Positions 53,167 through 63,072 of a stretch of DNA of 64,000 bases are shown here, piece by piece. Position numbers and translations under genes: made by a program. Under the pieces are notes generated by a model. That model was not told the DNA's origin, did not search any database, and was given only the letters and a program-made list of their open reading frames with translations. Position 1 is the first letter of the stretch, and each line of letters begins with the position of its first letter. Source of the DNA: Mycolicibacterium sp. ND9-15. Lineage in GTDB: Bacteria; Actinomycetota; Actinomycetes; Mycobacteriales; Mycobacteriaceae. The stretch covers positions 3,013,501 through 3,077,500 of the forward strand of contig NZ_CP142362.1 in assembly GCF_035918395.1 (NCBI RefSeq). The letters run 5' to 3'.

Positions 53167-53795
53167 CAGCCGACAAACCTCGACAGCCGGGCCGACAGGT
53201 GGGGAACCAGGCCGCCGTCGGCGTCGACGCGCTCCTCGACGTAGGCGAGATCGCCGCCCTCGACGATGCCGTAAAGCCGTTTCGCGCCGCCCACCAGCAT
53301 CCCGGACTTACTGCGCGCCAACGCGTCCGTGACGAGTTCCCACGACGACTGTGTGAGGGGACGTCCGTAGAACAGCTCGATGTAGCCCGCGGAGTGGGCC
53401 AGCAGCAGTTCGATGGCCTGGGACTCGGAGGGGTCTGCCGGATCGTCGACGAACCGCCAGAAGCCCGATTCGCGCAGGGTGTGCGCCTCGTAGTCGCCCG
53501 ATTCGCTGAGCCGCCACGACCGCGCTTCCCAGATCAGGTAATCCCCACCGTCATGGGAGACCACGATCTGCTGACCGAACCGGTAATCCCCGTGGGCGCC
53601 GCGGCCCTCGCCCTCGCCCCGCCAGACACCGACCAGCGGCAGCAGCGCCAGCAGTGCGTCGTGGAGGTTCACGCCCTCGCGGAGATTGGCGGTGTCGGCG
53701 GGTGCCGGCAGATCGCCGAACACCGGAATGTTCCGCGCGGCAGTCGTTTTCGCACGTTCGGCCGCGGCCGCGACGGCGTCGTCCCCGGACGTCAC
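53166..53795 (-). CDS. Nitrobindin/FABP-like beta-barrel protein
   Basis: A 209-residue protein of the nitrobindin-like family. [12 protein letters not shown] is the GxWxGxG motif; the barrel follows, and the C-terminal [14 protein letters not shown] has the His expected to bind haem. Rv0813c, its likely counterpart, was described as FABP-like, and related proteins convert peroxynitrite to nitrate. Residues 1-30 are a flexible extension. Start is GTG 53795, overlapping the stop of a tiny membrane-protein gene (GTGA). Confidence 0.87.
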   Translation of the reverse strand: MTSGDDAVAAAAERAKTTAARNIPVFGDLPAPADTANLREGVNLHDALLALLPLVGVWRGEGEGRGAHGDYRFGQQIVVSHDGGDYLIWEARSWRLSESGDYEAHTLRESGFWRFVDDPADPSESQAIELLLAHSAGYIELFYGRPLTQSSWELVTDALARSKSGMLVGGAKRLYGIVEGGDLAYVEERVDADGGLVPHLSARLSRFVG

Positions 53796-53890
53796 GACTC
53801 GTCGGTGACCAGCCGGTACAGCGTGTACAACGCGAACCAGGTGATCAACAGAGTCGCGGCCACCAGCAGGATTTCGAAGAACAACACCAC
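53792..53890 (-). CDS. 32-residue single-pass membrane microprotein
   Basis: GTG GTG TTG start at 53890; the peptide [20 protein letters not shown] is one membrane helix, followed by a short tail ending YRLVTDES. Its TGA overlaps the GTG of the nitrobindin-like gene. TAGACT (minus strand, 53903-53898) stands 7 nt before the first GTG, so it is the leaderless first gene of the operon. The composition, the overlap and the promoter together make it credible despite its length. Function unknown. Confidence 0.72.
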   Translation of the reverse strand: MVLFFEILLVAATLLITWFALYTLYRLVTDES

Positions 53891-53897
53891 GGGCAAG

Positions 53898-53903
53898 AGT
53901 CTA
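53898..53903 (-). promoter_or_regulatory. -10 box of the microprotein/nitrobindin operon
   Basis: TAGACT read on the minus strand, followed by 7 nt and GTG. No Shine-Dalgarno lies between, as for a leaderless message. Confidence 0.55.
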
Positions 53904-53942
53904 GTTCGTCAGCTCGGTGTCAAAATCCGGGTCCCCACCCGC

Positions 53943-54006
53943 CGCGAGTGACCGCATTTGCACACTGCGTGGCGGTGTGTCGCCGGGCAGACACGGTCGC
54001 TCGCGC
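53943..54006. repeat. Palindromic hairpin unit, REP-like
   Basis: CGCGAGTGACCG near 53944 and CGGTCGCTCGCG at the other end are inverted copies with one mismatch, around a middle with TTTGCACAC and GGTGTGTCGCC. It shares GCGAG...TTTGCACAC with the inverted repeats at 32139 and 34684, so it may belong to the same repeat group. It lies between the end of sseC and the microprotein promoter, where it could stop transcription. Confidence 0.6.
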
Positions 54007-54018
54007 GTACTAGGGGTG

Positions 54019-54321
54019 CTAGGCGACCTTGACGTCGACCTCGTGGATGCCCGCACCGGACGGCGCCACCACGGCGTCGCCGTTGCCGATCTTCGACAGC
54101 GCACGCAGCGTCCAAGTGCCGGGCGCGGCGAAGAAGCGGAAGTCGCCGGTGGCCGACGCGACCACCTCGGCGGTGAACTCGTCGGAGCTGTCCAGCAGCC
54201 GCACGAACGCGCCACCGACCGCCTGTCCGGACCCGTCCACGACGCGGCCGGTGATCACCGTCTCCTTCTCCAGGTCGACGCTGGCGGGCAACGTCAGGCC
54301 TTGTTTCGGGGCAGAGCACAT
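54019..54321 (-). CDS. sseC: DUF1416 protein SseC
   Basis: A 100-residue protein, MCSAPKQGLTLPASVDLEKE at the start and a transthyretin/carboxypeptidase-regulatory-like beta-sandwich (VITGRVVDGSGQAVGGAFVR, ATGDFRFFAAPGTWTLRAL). The family partner of thiosulfate sulfurtransferase in mycobacteria (Rv0814c). Start at ATG 54321, 2 nt after the sseA stop. Its role in sulfur handling is not defined. Confidence 0.92.
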   Translation of the reverse strand: MCSAPKQGLTLPASVDLEKETVITGRVVDGSGQAVGGAFVRLLDSSDEFTAEVVASATGDFRFFAAPGTWTLRALSKIGNGDAVVAPSGAGIHEVDVKVA

Positions 54322-54323
54322 AA

Positions 54324-55157
54324 TCAACTTCCCAACTCGATCGGGGCTCCCACCAGGGAGCCGTATTCCGTCCAACTGCCGTCGTAGTTCTTGACGTTCT
54401 GGTGTCCCAACAGTTCCTGCAGCACGAACCAGGTGTGCGACGAACGCTCACCGATGCGGCAGTAGGCGATGGTCTCCTTCTCGCCGTCCAGGCCGGCCTC
54501 GGCGTACAGCTTCGCGAGGGCCTCGTCGGACTTGAAGGTGCCGTCGTCGTTGGCCGCCTTGCTCCACGGAACGTTGATGGCGCCGGGGATGTGTCCGGGC
54601 CGCTGGCTCTGCTCCTGCGGCAGGTGCGCAGGAGCCAGGATCTTGCCGGAGAACTCGTCGGGGGAGCGGACGTCGACGAGGTTCTTGGTGTCGATGGCGG
54701 CGATCACCTCGTCGCGGAAGGCCCGGATGCTGGTGTCGGGCGCCTTGGCGGTGTAGCTGGTCGCCGGGCGCTTGACCACCTCGGTGGACAGCGGACGGCC
54801 GTCGAGCTCCCACTTCTTGCGGCCGCCGTCGAGCAGCTTGACGTTCTCATGCCCGTACAGCTTGAAGTACCAGTAGGCGTACGCGGCGAACCAGTTGTTG
54901 TTGCCGCCGTACAAGATCACGGTGTCCTCGTTGGAAATGCCGCGCTCGCTCAGCAGCTTCGAGAACTGTTGCTGGTCAACGAAATCGCGTCGCACCGGAT
55001 CTTGAAGGTCGGTCTTCCAGTCGATCTTGACCGCGCCCTCGATATGACCGCCGTCGTATGCGCTCGTGTCCTCGTCGACCTCGACGAACGCGGTGTTCGG
55101 GGCCTTGAGATTGCTCTCGGCCCAGTCAGCTGTGACCAGGACATCGGAGCGTGCCAT
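54324..55157 (-). CDS. sseA: Thiosulfate sulfurtransferase (rhodanese)
   Basis: A 277-residue two-domain rhodanese. The active-site loop CRIGERSSHTW carries the persulfide Cys in the C-terminal domain; the N-terminal domain is the inactive one. It moves sulfane sulfur from thiosulfate to an acceptor. It corresponds to Rv0815c (cysA2). Start at ATG 55157 with AAAGGATC upstream gives 277 residues, the family length. It lies between DUF4395 and sseC and is under the polycysteine leader upstream. Confidence 0.95.
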   Translation of the reverse strand: MARSDVLVTADWAESNLKAPNTAFVEVDEDTSAYDGGHIEGAVKIDWKTDLQDPVRRDFVDQQQFSKLLSERGISNEDTVILYGGNNNWFAAYAYWYFKLYGHENVKLLDGGRKKWELDGRPLSTEVVKRPATSYTAKAPDTSIRAFRDEVIAAIDTKNLVDVRSPDEFSGKILAPAHLPQEQSQRPGHIPGAINVPWSKAANDDGTFKSDEALAKLYAEAGLDGEKETIAYCRIGERSSHTWFVLQELLGHQNVKNYDGSWTEYGSLVGAPIELGS

Positions 55158-55194
55158 AGAGGAGATCCTTTCGGTTGCTTCGAGTTTCGAAGAG

Positions 55195-55680
55195 CTATCC
55201 GGTTGACGGCGCGCTTGCGTTCTTCCGGAAACGCGCGACGATCGGGTAGATGTGGCAGCCAAGGCAGATGCCGAAGGCCGCGTTCAAGAAGGCCGCCACG
55301 AGCGCGAAGCCGACGGCGATCAGGCCGAGTAGCGGGAGTCCGGCCGTGAACCCGACGACGCCGATCACCGCGAAGACCAAGCCCACGAGTTGGGCGAACC
55401 TGAGCGGCGGCACCGGCTCCCTCTCGGTGACGGGTTCGAGCCGCAAGGCGATGAGACGGCTGAAGATCAGGCCGTAGGGGTGCGCGCGCGGACCACGCCA
55501 CGCGCCGACGGCGAATACCACCGCCTGCACACTCAGAAGCACCGCGGCGGTCACCGGACTCAACGGCCACACCAGCAGCGTGGCCACGATCACCGCGGTG
55601 GTGAGCCAGGCCGCGAAGCGCGGTCCCCGCACGTCCACCTGGTCAGGCGTCTGGGTTTTCGACAGCTCGGTCGTTGACAT
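55195..55680 (-). CDS. DUF4395 membrane protein
   Basis: A 161-residue protein with four hydrophobic segments and a CLGC motif (FGICLGCHIYP) near the last helix, typical of DUF4395. The CxxC and its partners (rhodanese, thioredoxin) suggest a thiol or sulfane-sulfur redox role at the membrane. Start ATG at 55680 after AGGAGCACATGA. First gene behind the polycysteine leader. Confidence 0.85.
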   Translation of the reverse strand: MSTTELSKTQTPDQVDVRGPRFAAWLTTAVIVATLLVWPLSPVTAAVLLSVQAVVFAVGAWRGPRAHPYGLIFSRLIALRLEPVTEREPVPPLRFAQLVGLVFAVIGVVGFTAGLPLLGLIAVGFALVAAFLNAAFGICLGCHIYPIVARFRKNASAPSTG

Positions 55681-55691
55681 TCATGTGCTCC

Positions 55692-55782
55692 TGTTGCAGT
55701 CATGGGCTGGGCTGGGATTGACCACACGGGTCGCTCCCGAGTGCGGCGCGAAGAAGGGCGCGGCTACTCAGCAGCTGCAACA
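55692..55782 (-). promoter_or_regulatory. Candidate attenuator pairing between Cys codons and the DUF4395 ribosome-binding site
   Basis: On the minus-strand RNA, UGUUGCAG in the Cys-codon run (55782-55775) is the exact complement of CUGCAACA (55699-55692), which runs directly into the GGAG Shine-Dalgarno of DUF4395. Ribosomes that move or stall on the Cys codons would change this pairing. Confidence 0.6.
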
Positions 55783-55839
55783 ACAACAACAAGAACCCGC
55801 GACGCGGCACAGATCGACTGCGCGGCGCTTAGTGAGCAT
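55768..55839 (-). CDS. Polycysteine leader peptide (23 residues)
   Basis: ATG at 55839, TGA at 55768. The peptide begins MLTKRRAVDLCRVAGS and ends in five Cys, Ser, Cys (CCCCCSC). It lies 87 nt before DUF4395 of the sulfur operon. It matches in type the polycysteine upstream ORFs reported to control sulfur genes by cysteine availability in mycobacteria. A -10 box TAAGCT at 55873-55868 precedes it by 28 nt. It should act in cis; the peptide itself need not have a function. Confidence 0.88.
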   Translation of the reverse strand: MLTKRRAVDLCRVAGSCCCCCSC

Positions 55840-55867
55840 CGGCTCGAGGCGGGCGGACACGGCGGAC

Positions 55868-55873
55868 AGCTTA
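55868..55873 (-). promoter_or_regulatory. -10 box of the sulfur operon
   Basis: TAAGCT on the minus strand, 28 nt before the leader-peptide ATG and 17 nt after the thioredoxin stop, so the sulfur operon has its own promoter in addition to possible readthrough. Confidence 0.5.
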
Positions 55874-55889
55874 CCAATCGACATGGTGA

Positions 55890-56312
55890 TCAAGCCAACA
55901 GCGGTTCCAGCGCCGAGCGCAGGTCGGCGGCCCTCGGGACGCCGTGGGTTCGGTACCGCGGTCGGCCCCGCTTGTCGAACACGATGGTGGTGGGCAGCGA
56001 GAGCACCGAAAGCCGCCGCGCCGCTTGCGGGTTGGCGTCCAGGTCGATTTCGACGTGCGCCACGGCGGGCAGCTCCTCACACACTTCATCGACGACCCGG
56101 CGCACCGCCGCGCAGGGCCCGCACCACACGGCGGAGAAGTGCACGACCGTGGGCCCGGTTGACGACAAGCCCAGGTCGCTGGTGTCGATGTTGGCCGCGT
56201 CCTCGCTCGCCTTGAGCAGCCCGGATCGCAGCGCGAGCAGCCGTCCGATCACGTACGCCACGCCGAGCGCCGCGATGAGCACGGTGATCACCAAAACCCA
56301 GGAAGAGCTCAT
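55890..56312 (-). CDS. thiX: Membrane-anchored thioredoxin-like protein
   Basis: A 140-residue protein. Residues 5-27 are a membrane anchor; the thioredoxin domain follows with WCGPC in FSAVWCGPCAAVR and the cis-Pro loop SLPTTIVF. An active dithiol is expected; with the topology uncertain it may face either side. It corresponds to Rv0816c. Its ATG overlaps the lmeA stop (ATGA). Confidence 0.9.
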   Translation of the reverse strand: MSSSWVLVITVLIAALGVAYVIGRLLALRSGLLKASEDAANIDTSDLGLSSTGPTVVHFSAVWCGPCAAVRRVVDEVCEELPAVAHVEIDLDANPQAARRLSVLSLPTTIVFDKRGRPRYRTHGVPRAADLRSALEPLLA

Positions 56313-57124
56313 GACAGGTTGAACTCCTCGAGGGCCAGCGTTACTCCCTCGGCGATGCCTTCGATGATGATGTCGGAGCCACGGGCGCCCTGCGCCGTGG
56401 GCGCCAGCCCGAACGGCAGCTTCTGGCCGGGCAGGCTCGCGCTGAACGCCGCCAGCACCGCGTCCTTCTTGTCGTCGGGTACGTCCTGATCGGCGGTGCC
56501 CGGGCCGGTCAACACCCCGGTGGCCGTCATCACCAACGTCGTCTGCTCCGCCCCGGTGACCTCGAGGTCCACCGCGATGCTCACCCTGTCGTGGAAGTCC
56601 GCCTTCTCGGGCGTTCCGGTGAACACCACGCCCCGGCTACTCGAGATGCCCGATTCGGTGGTGCCGCCGGTGGCGTCGTTGCTTTCCCTCGTCGGTGCCT
56701 CGACCAGCAGGTCGGGGATGTCCATGAACCGGCCCAGATGCGTCGAGTCGATGATGATGCGGCTCTCGGCCTTGCCGGTCTGCAGCGTGGCGTCGGGCCC
56801 GATCAGCCAGGACCCGTCGGGCAGGTCGATCCCGTGCAGCGTGGCCTCCAGGGATGTCTTGCCCACCACGGCGTGATCGACACCGTTGGCCCTGATCTCG
56901 ACCTCGTCGTAGTGGCGGTCCAGCGCCTGGGTGGTGAACGGGAATCCGAGGATCGCCACCGACGGGTCGTGCTGTAGGTTCGCGGCGCTGCGCACGCTTC
57001 TGGCCAGGCGATATTCGGCGTAGATCGCCGCCCCGAAGTCCGCGCCGACGGCGCAGACGGCGACCGCCAGCACCGTCGCCAAGACCCCGATCAGCAGCTT
57101 GCGCACCCGCACATTCTGGCTCAC
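56309..57124 (-). CDS. lmeA: DUF2993 protein LmeA
   Basis: A 271-residue protein. From GTG 57124 the N-terminus VSQNVRVRKLLIGVLATVLA is a membrane or signal segment; the rest is the DUF2993 fold (AEYRLARSVRSAANLQHDPS, ILGFPFTTQAL). LmeA (Rv0817c) is a periplasmic phospholipid-binding factor needed for lipomannan elongation. Longer in-frame starts to 57220 are unlikely as they add a tail without resemblance and reach the glnR promoter region. Confidence 0.9.
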   Translation of the reverse strand: MSQNVRVRKLLIGVLATVLAVAVCAVGADFGAAIYAEYRLARSVRSAANLQHDPSVAILGFPFTTQALDRHYDEVEIRANGVDHAVVGKTSLEATLHGIDLPDGSWLIGPDATLQTGKAESRIIIDSTHLGRFMDIPDLLVEAPTRESNDATGGTTESGISSSRGVVFTGTPEKADFHDRVSIAVDLEVTGAEQTTLVMTATGVLTGPGTADQDVPDDKKDAVLAAFSASLPGQKLPFGLAPTAQGARGSDIIIEGIAEGVTLALEEFNLS

Positions 57125-57286
57125 CGGTGTCGTGCCGGTCCGTTCGGCGCGGCTAACCGGCTGGTTGCGCGCTATCGTTAGAGCACTATCGGCCGGGTAA
57201 CGGCCGTATGTCGAGAGCATGAACCTGGGAAGTCACCGGCCGACAAAGTTGTCCAGGCGAGGTCCCCGTGGCTGTTGGAGGGCCAG

Positions 57287-58956
<1,670 letters not shown>

Positions 58957-58986
58957 CTGGGAAACCACGGTGAACTAACTGAACGT

Positions 58987-59013
58987 GTTCACTGTCCGTT
59001 CACCTTGTATAGG
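58987..59013 (+). promoter_or_regulatory. PHO-box-like direct repeat and -10 before pstS
   Basis: GTTCACTGTCC (58987-58997) and GTTCACCTTGT (58998-59008) are 11-bp direct units with GTTCAC, the layout of actinobacterial PHO boxes bound by PhoP or RegX3. TATAGG at 59008-59013 follows as a -10 box. An inverted partner GGTGAACTAACTGAAC lies just upstream. Confidence 0.75.
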
Positions 59014-59081
59014 GCATTCGTCCATCGCCGCCGCATACGTTGCCGGGGAGTCCAAAGCCGTCCGATTCGAAAGTGGGATTC

Positions 59082-60215
59082 GTGAAGCTCAACTCTGGCA
59101 GGACGCTCGGCACCCCGCTGGTGACCACGGTCTCGGTGGCCGCGATCGCCACGTTGACCCTGGCCGCCTGCGGCAGCGACAACAACGTCGGCACGCCGAC
59201 CGCGACGACGGGTCAAAACGGGGCGGCGGCCGCCGAGTGCGGTGGCAAGAACTCTGTGACCGCCGAGGGTTCGACGGCCCAGCAGAACGCGATCGCCGAG
59301 TTCAACAAGGTCTGGGGCCAGCTGTGCGCCGGCAGGAACCTCTCGTACAACCCCACCGGGTCGGGCGCCGGCCGCGAGCAGTTCATCGCCAAGCAGGTGG
59401 ACTTCGCCGGGTCGGACTCGGCGCTCAAGGGCTCTCAGGTGCAGCAGGCGGCGGAGCGCTGCGGCGGCAACCCGGCGTGGAATCTCCCGCTGGTGTTCGG
59501 CCCGGTCGCGTTGGCCTACCACGTCGAGGGCGTCGACACGCTGGTCGTCAACGCCGATCTGCTCGCCAAGATCTTCCAAGGTCAGATCACCAGGTGGAAC
59601 GACCCCGCGATCGCCGCGCTGAACCCCGGCGTCGACCTGCCGGACACCGTTGTCACGCCGATCTACCGCTCGGATTCCTCGGGCACGACCGACAACTTCC
59701 AGAAGTACCTGGCGGCCGCGGCTCCGGAAAGCTGGACCAAGGGCGACGGCAGCGAGTTCCAGGGCGGCGCGGGTGAGGGTGCCCAGAAGTCGGCGGGCGT
59801 CGTGCAGGCCGTGCAGGCCACGCCCGGTGCGATCGGATATGTGGAAAAGGGCTTCGCCGAGCAGGGCGGTGTGTCGTTTGCCGAAATCGACAGCGGCGCA
59901 GGGCCTGTCGCGTTGACCGACGATTCGGCCGGCAAGGCGATCGACGTCGCGCAGTTCGCCGCCGAGGGTAATGACCTGACGCTGGACCTGAACTCGTTGT
60001 ACGGAACCAAGGAGCCGGGCGCCTATCCGCTCGTGCTCGCCACCTACGAGATCGTCTGTTCGAAGGGCTACGACGCCGAAACCTCGGCCGCGGTCAAATC
60101 GTTCCTGACGGTCGCCGCGAACGACGGCCAGCAGAACCTTTCGCCCGCTGGCTACGTGCCGCTCCCAGACCGCTTCAAGGAGCGTCTGCTGACGTCTATC
60201 GAAGCGATCGCCTAG
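59082..60215 (+). CDS. pstS: Phosphate-binding lipoprotein PstS
   Basis: A 377-residue lipoprotein. From GTG 59082, residues up to Cys29 are a signal peptide with lipobox LAAC. The mature protein has AEGSTAQQNAIAEF, GSGAGREQF, VDFAGSDSAL and RSDSSGTTDNFQ, the phosphate-contacting Ser/Thr/Asp/Arg loops. It delivers phosphate to PstCA. Start of the pstSCAB operon behind the PHO box. Confidence 0.96.
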   Translation: MKLNSGRTLGTPLVTTVSVAAIATLTLAACGSDNNVGTPTATTGQNGAAAAECGGKNSVTAEGSTAQQNAIAEFNKVWGQLCAGRNLSYNPTGSGAGREQFIAKQVDFAGSDSALKGSQVQQAAERCGGNPAWNLPLVFGPVALAYHVEGVDTLVVNADLLAKIFQGQITRWNDPAIAALNPGVDLPDTVVTPIYRSDSSGTTDNFQKYLAAAAPESWTKGDGSEFQGGAGEGAQKSAGVVQAVQATPGAIGYVEKGFAEQGGVSFAEIDSGAGPVALTDDSAGKAIDVAQFAAEGNDLTLDLNSLYGTKEPGAYPLVLATYEIVCSKGYDAETSAAVKSFLTVAANDGQQNLSPAGYVPLPDRFKERLLTSIEAIA

Positions 60216-60264
60216 TTTTCGTGGCGTGTCGGCGCGGATACGGTGAGGATGGGTTCTGGGACCG

Positions 60265-61308
60265 ATGACCGATAGGCTCGAATTGACAATACCCAATCCG
60301 GCCGACGCGGGATCGGGTGAAGCGCTTGCTTCGCCCTTTCCCGAGCCGACCCCGATCTCCACCGACCCGTCGAAGCACGCCAAAGAGCGTGTCGGCGACC
60401 GCATCTTCCGCGGGTTGGCGCAGGGCTCCGGCGCTGTCATCGTCGCGTTGATCGCGGCCATCGGGGTGTTTCTGTTGTGGCGGGCGATTCCGGCGCTGGC
60501 TCGCAATGAGGAGAACTTCTTCCTCTACGGCGGCACCTGGATCACCACCGACACCTCGGCAATGCACTTCGGCATCCTGGACCTACTGCAGGTGACGGTG
60601 TTCGTGTCGGTGTTCGCACTCGTGCTCGCGATGCCGGTGGCGCTCGGCATCGCGATCTTCTTGACGCAGTACGCGCCCCGGCGAGTCGCGGGCCCGCTGG
60701 CGTACATGGTGGACCTCCTGGCCGCGGTGCCGTCGATCATCTACGGTGTCTGGGGCCTGTACGTCCTCGCCCCGGTGCTCAAGCCGATTGCGTTGTGGCT
60801 CAACGAGAACCTCGGCTGGCTTTTTCTGTTCAAGACCGGGACGGCGTCGGTGGCCGGCGGCGGCACCATCTTCACCGCGGGAATCGTTCTGGCGGTGATG
60901 ATCCTGCCGATCATCACCGCGGTCACCCGGGAAGTGTTCGTTCAGACGCCGCGAGGTCAGATGGAGGCGGCGCTGGCGCTGGGGGCCACCCGTTGGGAGG
61001 TGGTGCGGACAACGGTGCTGCCGTTCGGCATGTCCGGCTACATCAGCGGTGCCATGCTCGGCCTCGGTCGCGCGCTCGGCGAGACGATCGCGTTGCTCAT
61101 CATCCTGCGCGGCACGCAGAAAGCTTTCGGTTGGTCGCTGTTCGACGGCGGGTATACCTTCGCTAGCCTGATCGCCGCCACGGCAAGCGAATTCAACGAT
61201 CAATACAAGGCGGGAGCCTACATCGCGGCCGGCCTGGTGCTGTTCATCCTGACATTCGTGGTGAACGCGCTGGCGCGCGCCGCGGTCGCGGGGAAGGCCG
61301 GCCGGTGA
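60265..61308 (+). CDS. pstC: Phosphate ABC permease PstC
   Basis: A 347-residue permease with six or so transmembrane helices and the EAA loop EAALALGATRWEVVRTTVLP. The N-terminal 50 residues are a soluble extension. It forms the membrane channel with PstA. 49 bp after pstS. Confidence 0.96.
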   Translation: MTDRLELTIPNPADAGSGEALASPFPEPTPISTDPSKHAKERVGDRIFRGLAQGSGAVIVALIAAIGVFLLWRAIPALARNEENFFLYGGTWITTDTSAMHFGILDLLQVTVFVSVFALVLAMPVALGIAIFLTQYAPRRVAGPLAYMVDLLAAVPSIIYGVWGLYVLAPVLKPIALWLNENLGWLFLFKTGTASVAGGGTIFTAGIVLAVMILPIITAVTREVFVQTPRGQMEAALALGATRWEVVRTTVLPFGMSGYISGAMLGLGRALGETIALLIILRGTQKAFGWSLFDGGYTFASLIAATASEFNDQYKAGAYIAAGLVLFILTFVVNALARAAVAGKAGR

Positions 61309-61336
61309 GCGCTTGCGCGAAGAGGAGACGACCCCG

Positions 61337-62251
61337 ATGACCTCGACGCTGGACCGCCCGGTGAAGGCGACTACCTTTCAAGGCGTCAGTGTTCGGCGCA
61401 AAGTGACCAACAACGTCGCCACGATCCTGGTCACACTGTCCGTGCTGGTTGCCCTGGTGCCGCTGCTGTGGGTGCTCTACTCGGTGATCGCCAAGGGGTT
61501 TCGGGCCCTGACATCGCCGGTCTGGTTCACCAATTCGCAGGCGGGCATGACGGCTTTTGCGGCCGGCGGCGGGGTGTACCACGCGATCGTGGGGACTCTG
61601 TTGCAGGGCTTGGTGTGCGCGGCCATCTCGATACCGATCGGGGTTTTCGTCGGGATCTATCTCGTCGAGTACGGCGGCGGAACGCGGTTCGGCAAGTTGA
61701 CGACGTTCATGGTCGACATTCTGACCGGCGTTCCCTCTATCGTCGCCGCGCTGTTCATCTACGCGCTGTGGGTGGCGACGTTCGGATTCCCGCGGTCGGG
61801 ATTCGCGGTATCGCTCTCGCTGGTGCTGCTGATGATTCCGGTCATCGTGCGCGCCACCGAGGAGATGCTGCGCATCGTTCCGATGGACCTTCGGGAAGCA
61901 AGCTACGCGCTCGGTGTGCCGAAGTGGAAAACCATTGTCCGCATTGTCATTCCGACCGCCTTGTCGGGCATTGTCACCGGGATCATGCTGGCGCTGGCGC
62001 GGGTCATGGGCGAGACGGCACCGTTGCTGGTCCTGGTCGGCTACTCGCAGGCCATGAACTTCGACATGTTCGACGGCTTCATGGGCTCGCTGCCCGGCAT
62101 GATGTACGACCAGACCTCGGCGGGTGCGGGCGCGAATCCTGTTCCCACAGATCGGCTGTGGGGTGCTGCGCTGACTCTTATCCTGCTGATCGCCATACTG
62201 AACATCGGGGCGCGATTCCTCGCGAGAATCTTCGCTCCCAAGAAGGTTTAG
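61337..62251 (+). CDS. pstA: Phosphate ABC permease PstA
   Basis: A 304-residue permease with six helices; the EAA loop is REASYALGVPKWKTIVRIVIP. Start at ATG 61337, 10 nt after GAGGAG; the GTG codon upstream adds eight residues only. Partner of PstC. Confidence 0.95.
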   Translation: MTSTLDRPVKATTFQGVSVRRKVTNNVATILVTLSVLVALVPLLWVLYSVIAKGFRALTSPVWFTNSQAGMTAFAAGGGVYHAIVGTLLQGLVCAAISIPIGVFVGIYLVEYGGGTRFGKLTTFMVDILTGVPSIVAALFIYALWVATFGFPRSGFAVSLSLVLLMIPVIVRATEEMLRIVPMDLREASYALGVPKWKTIVRIVIPTALSGIVTGIMLALARVMGETAPLLVLVGYSQAMNFDMFDGFMGSLPGMMYDQTSAGAGANPVPTDRLWGAALTLILLIAILNIGARFLARIFAPKKV

Positions 62252-62260
62252 GAGCCTTCG

Positions 62261-63037
62261 ATGGCCAAGCGCTTGGACCTCAAGGACGTCAACATCTTCT
62301 ACGGCACGTTCCACGCCGTGGCCGACGTCACGCTGGCAGTTCCGCCCCGCAACGTGACGGCCTTCATCGGTCCGTCGGGCTGCGGCAAGTCGACTGTGCT
62401 GCGGACACTGAACCGCATGCACGAGGTCATCCCCGGCGCGCGCGTCGAGGGGTCGGTGCTGCTCGACGGGGAGGATATCTACGGCCCGGGGGTGGACCCG
62501 GTGGGTGTGCGCAAGACGATCGGCATGGTGTTCCAACGGCCGAACCCGTTCCCCACCATGTCGATTCGTGACAACGTGGTCGCGGGGCTCAAGCTCCAGG
62601 GGGTACGCAACAAGAAGACACTCGACGAGGTGGCCGAGCGGTCACTGCGCGGGGCCAACCTGTGGAACGAAGTCAAGGACCGGCTGGACAAGCCCGGCGG
62701 CGGGCTCTCGGGTGGCCAGCAGCAGCGACTCTGCATCGCCCGCGCGATCGCAGTGCAACCCGATGTGCTGCTGATGGACGAGCCCTGTTCTGCGCTCGAC
62801 CCCATCTCGACGTTGGCCATCGAGGATCTGATCTCCACGCTGAAACAGGAGTTCACGATCGTCATCGTCACCCACAACATGCAGCAGGCCGCGCGGGTGA
62901 GTGATCAGACCGCGTTCTTCAACCTCGAGGCGACGGGCAAGCCGGGCCGCCTCGTAGAGATCGACGACACCGAGAAGATCTTCTCCAACCCCAGCAAGAA
63001 GGCGACCGAGGACTACATCTCCGGCCGTTTCGGCTGA
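62261..63037 (+). CDS. pstB: Phosphate ABC ATPase PstB
   Basis: A 258-residue ATPase. Walker [10 protein letters not shown], signature [15 protein letters not shown], Walker [14 protein letters not shown] and switch His VTHNMQQ are all present. It drives phosphate import. AGGAG stands 6 nt before the ATG. Corresponds to phoT/Rv0820 by position. Confidence 0.97.
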   Translation: MAKRLDLKDVNIFYGTFHAVADVTLAVPPRNVTAFIGPSGCGKSTVLRTLNRMHEVIPGARVEGSVLLDGEDIYGPGVDPVGVRKTIGMVFQRPNPFPTMSIRDNVVAGLKLQGVRNKKTLDEVAERSLRGANLWNEVKDRLDKPGGGLSGGQQQRLCIARAIAVQPDVLLMDEPCSALDPISTLAIEDLISTLKQEFTIVIVTHNMQQAARVSDQTAFFNLEATGKPGRLVEIDDTEKIFSNPSKKATEDYISGRFG

Positions 63038-63072
63038 GCAAGCCTGCGCTACAACTGCGCGAACTTACGTCG

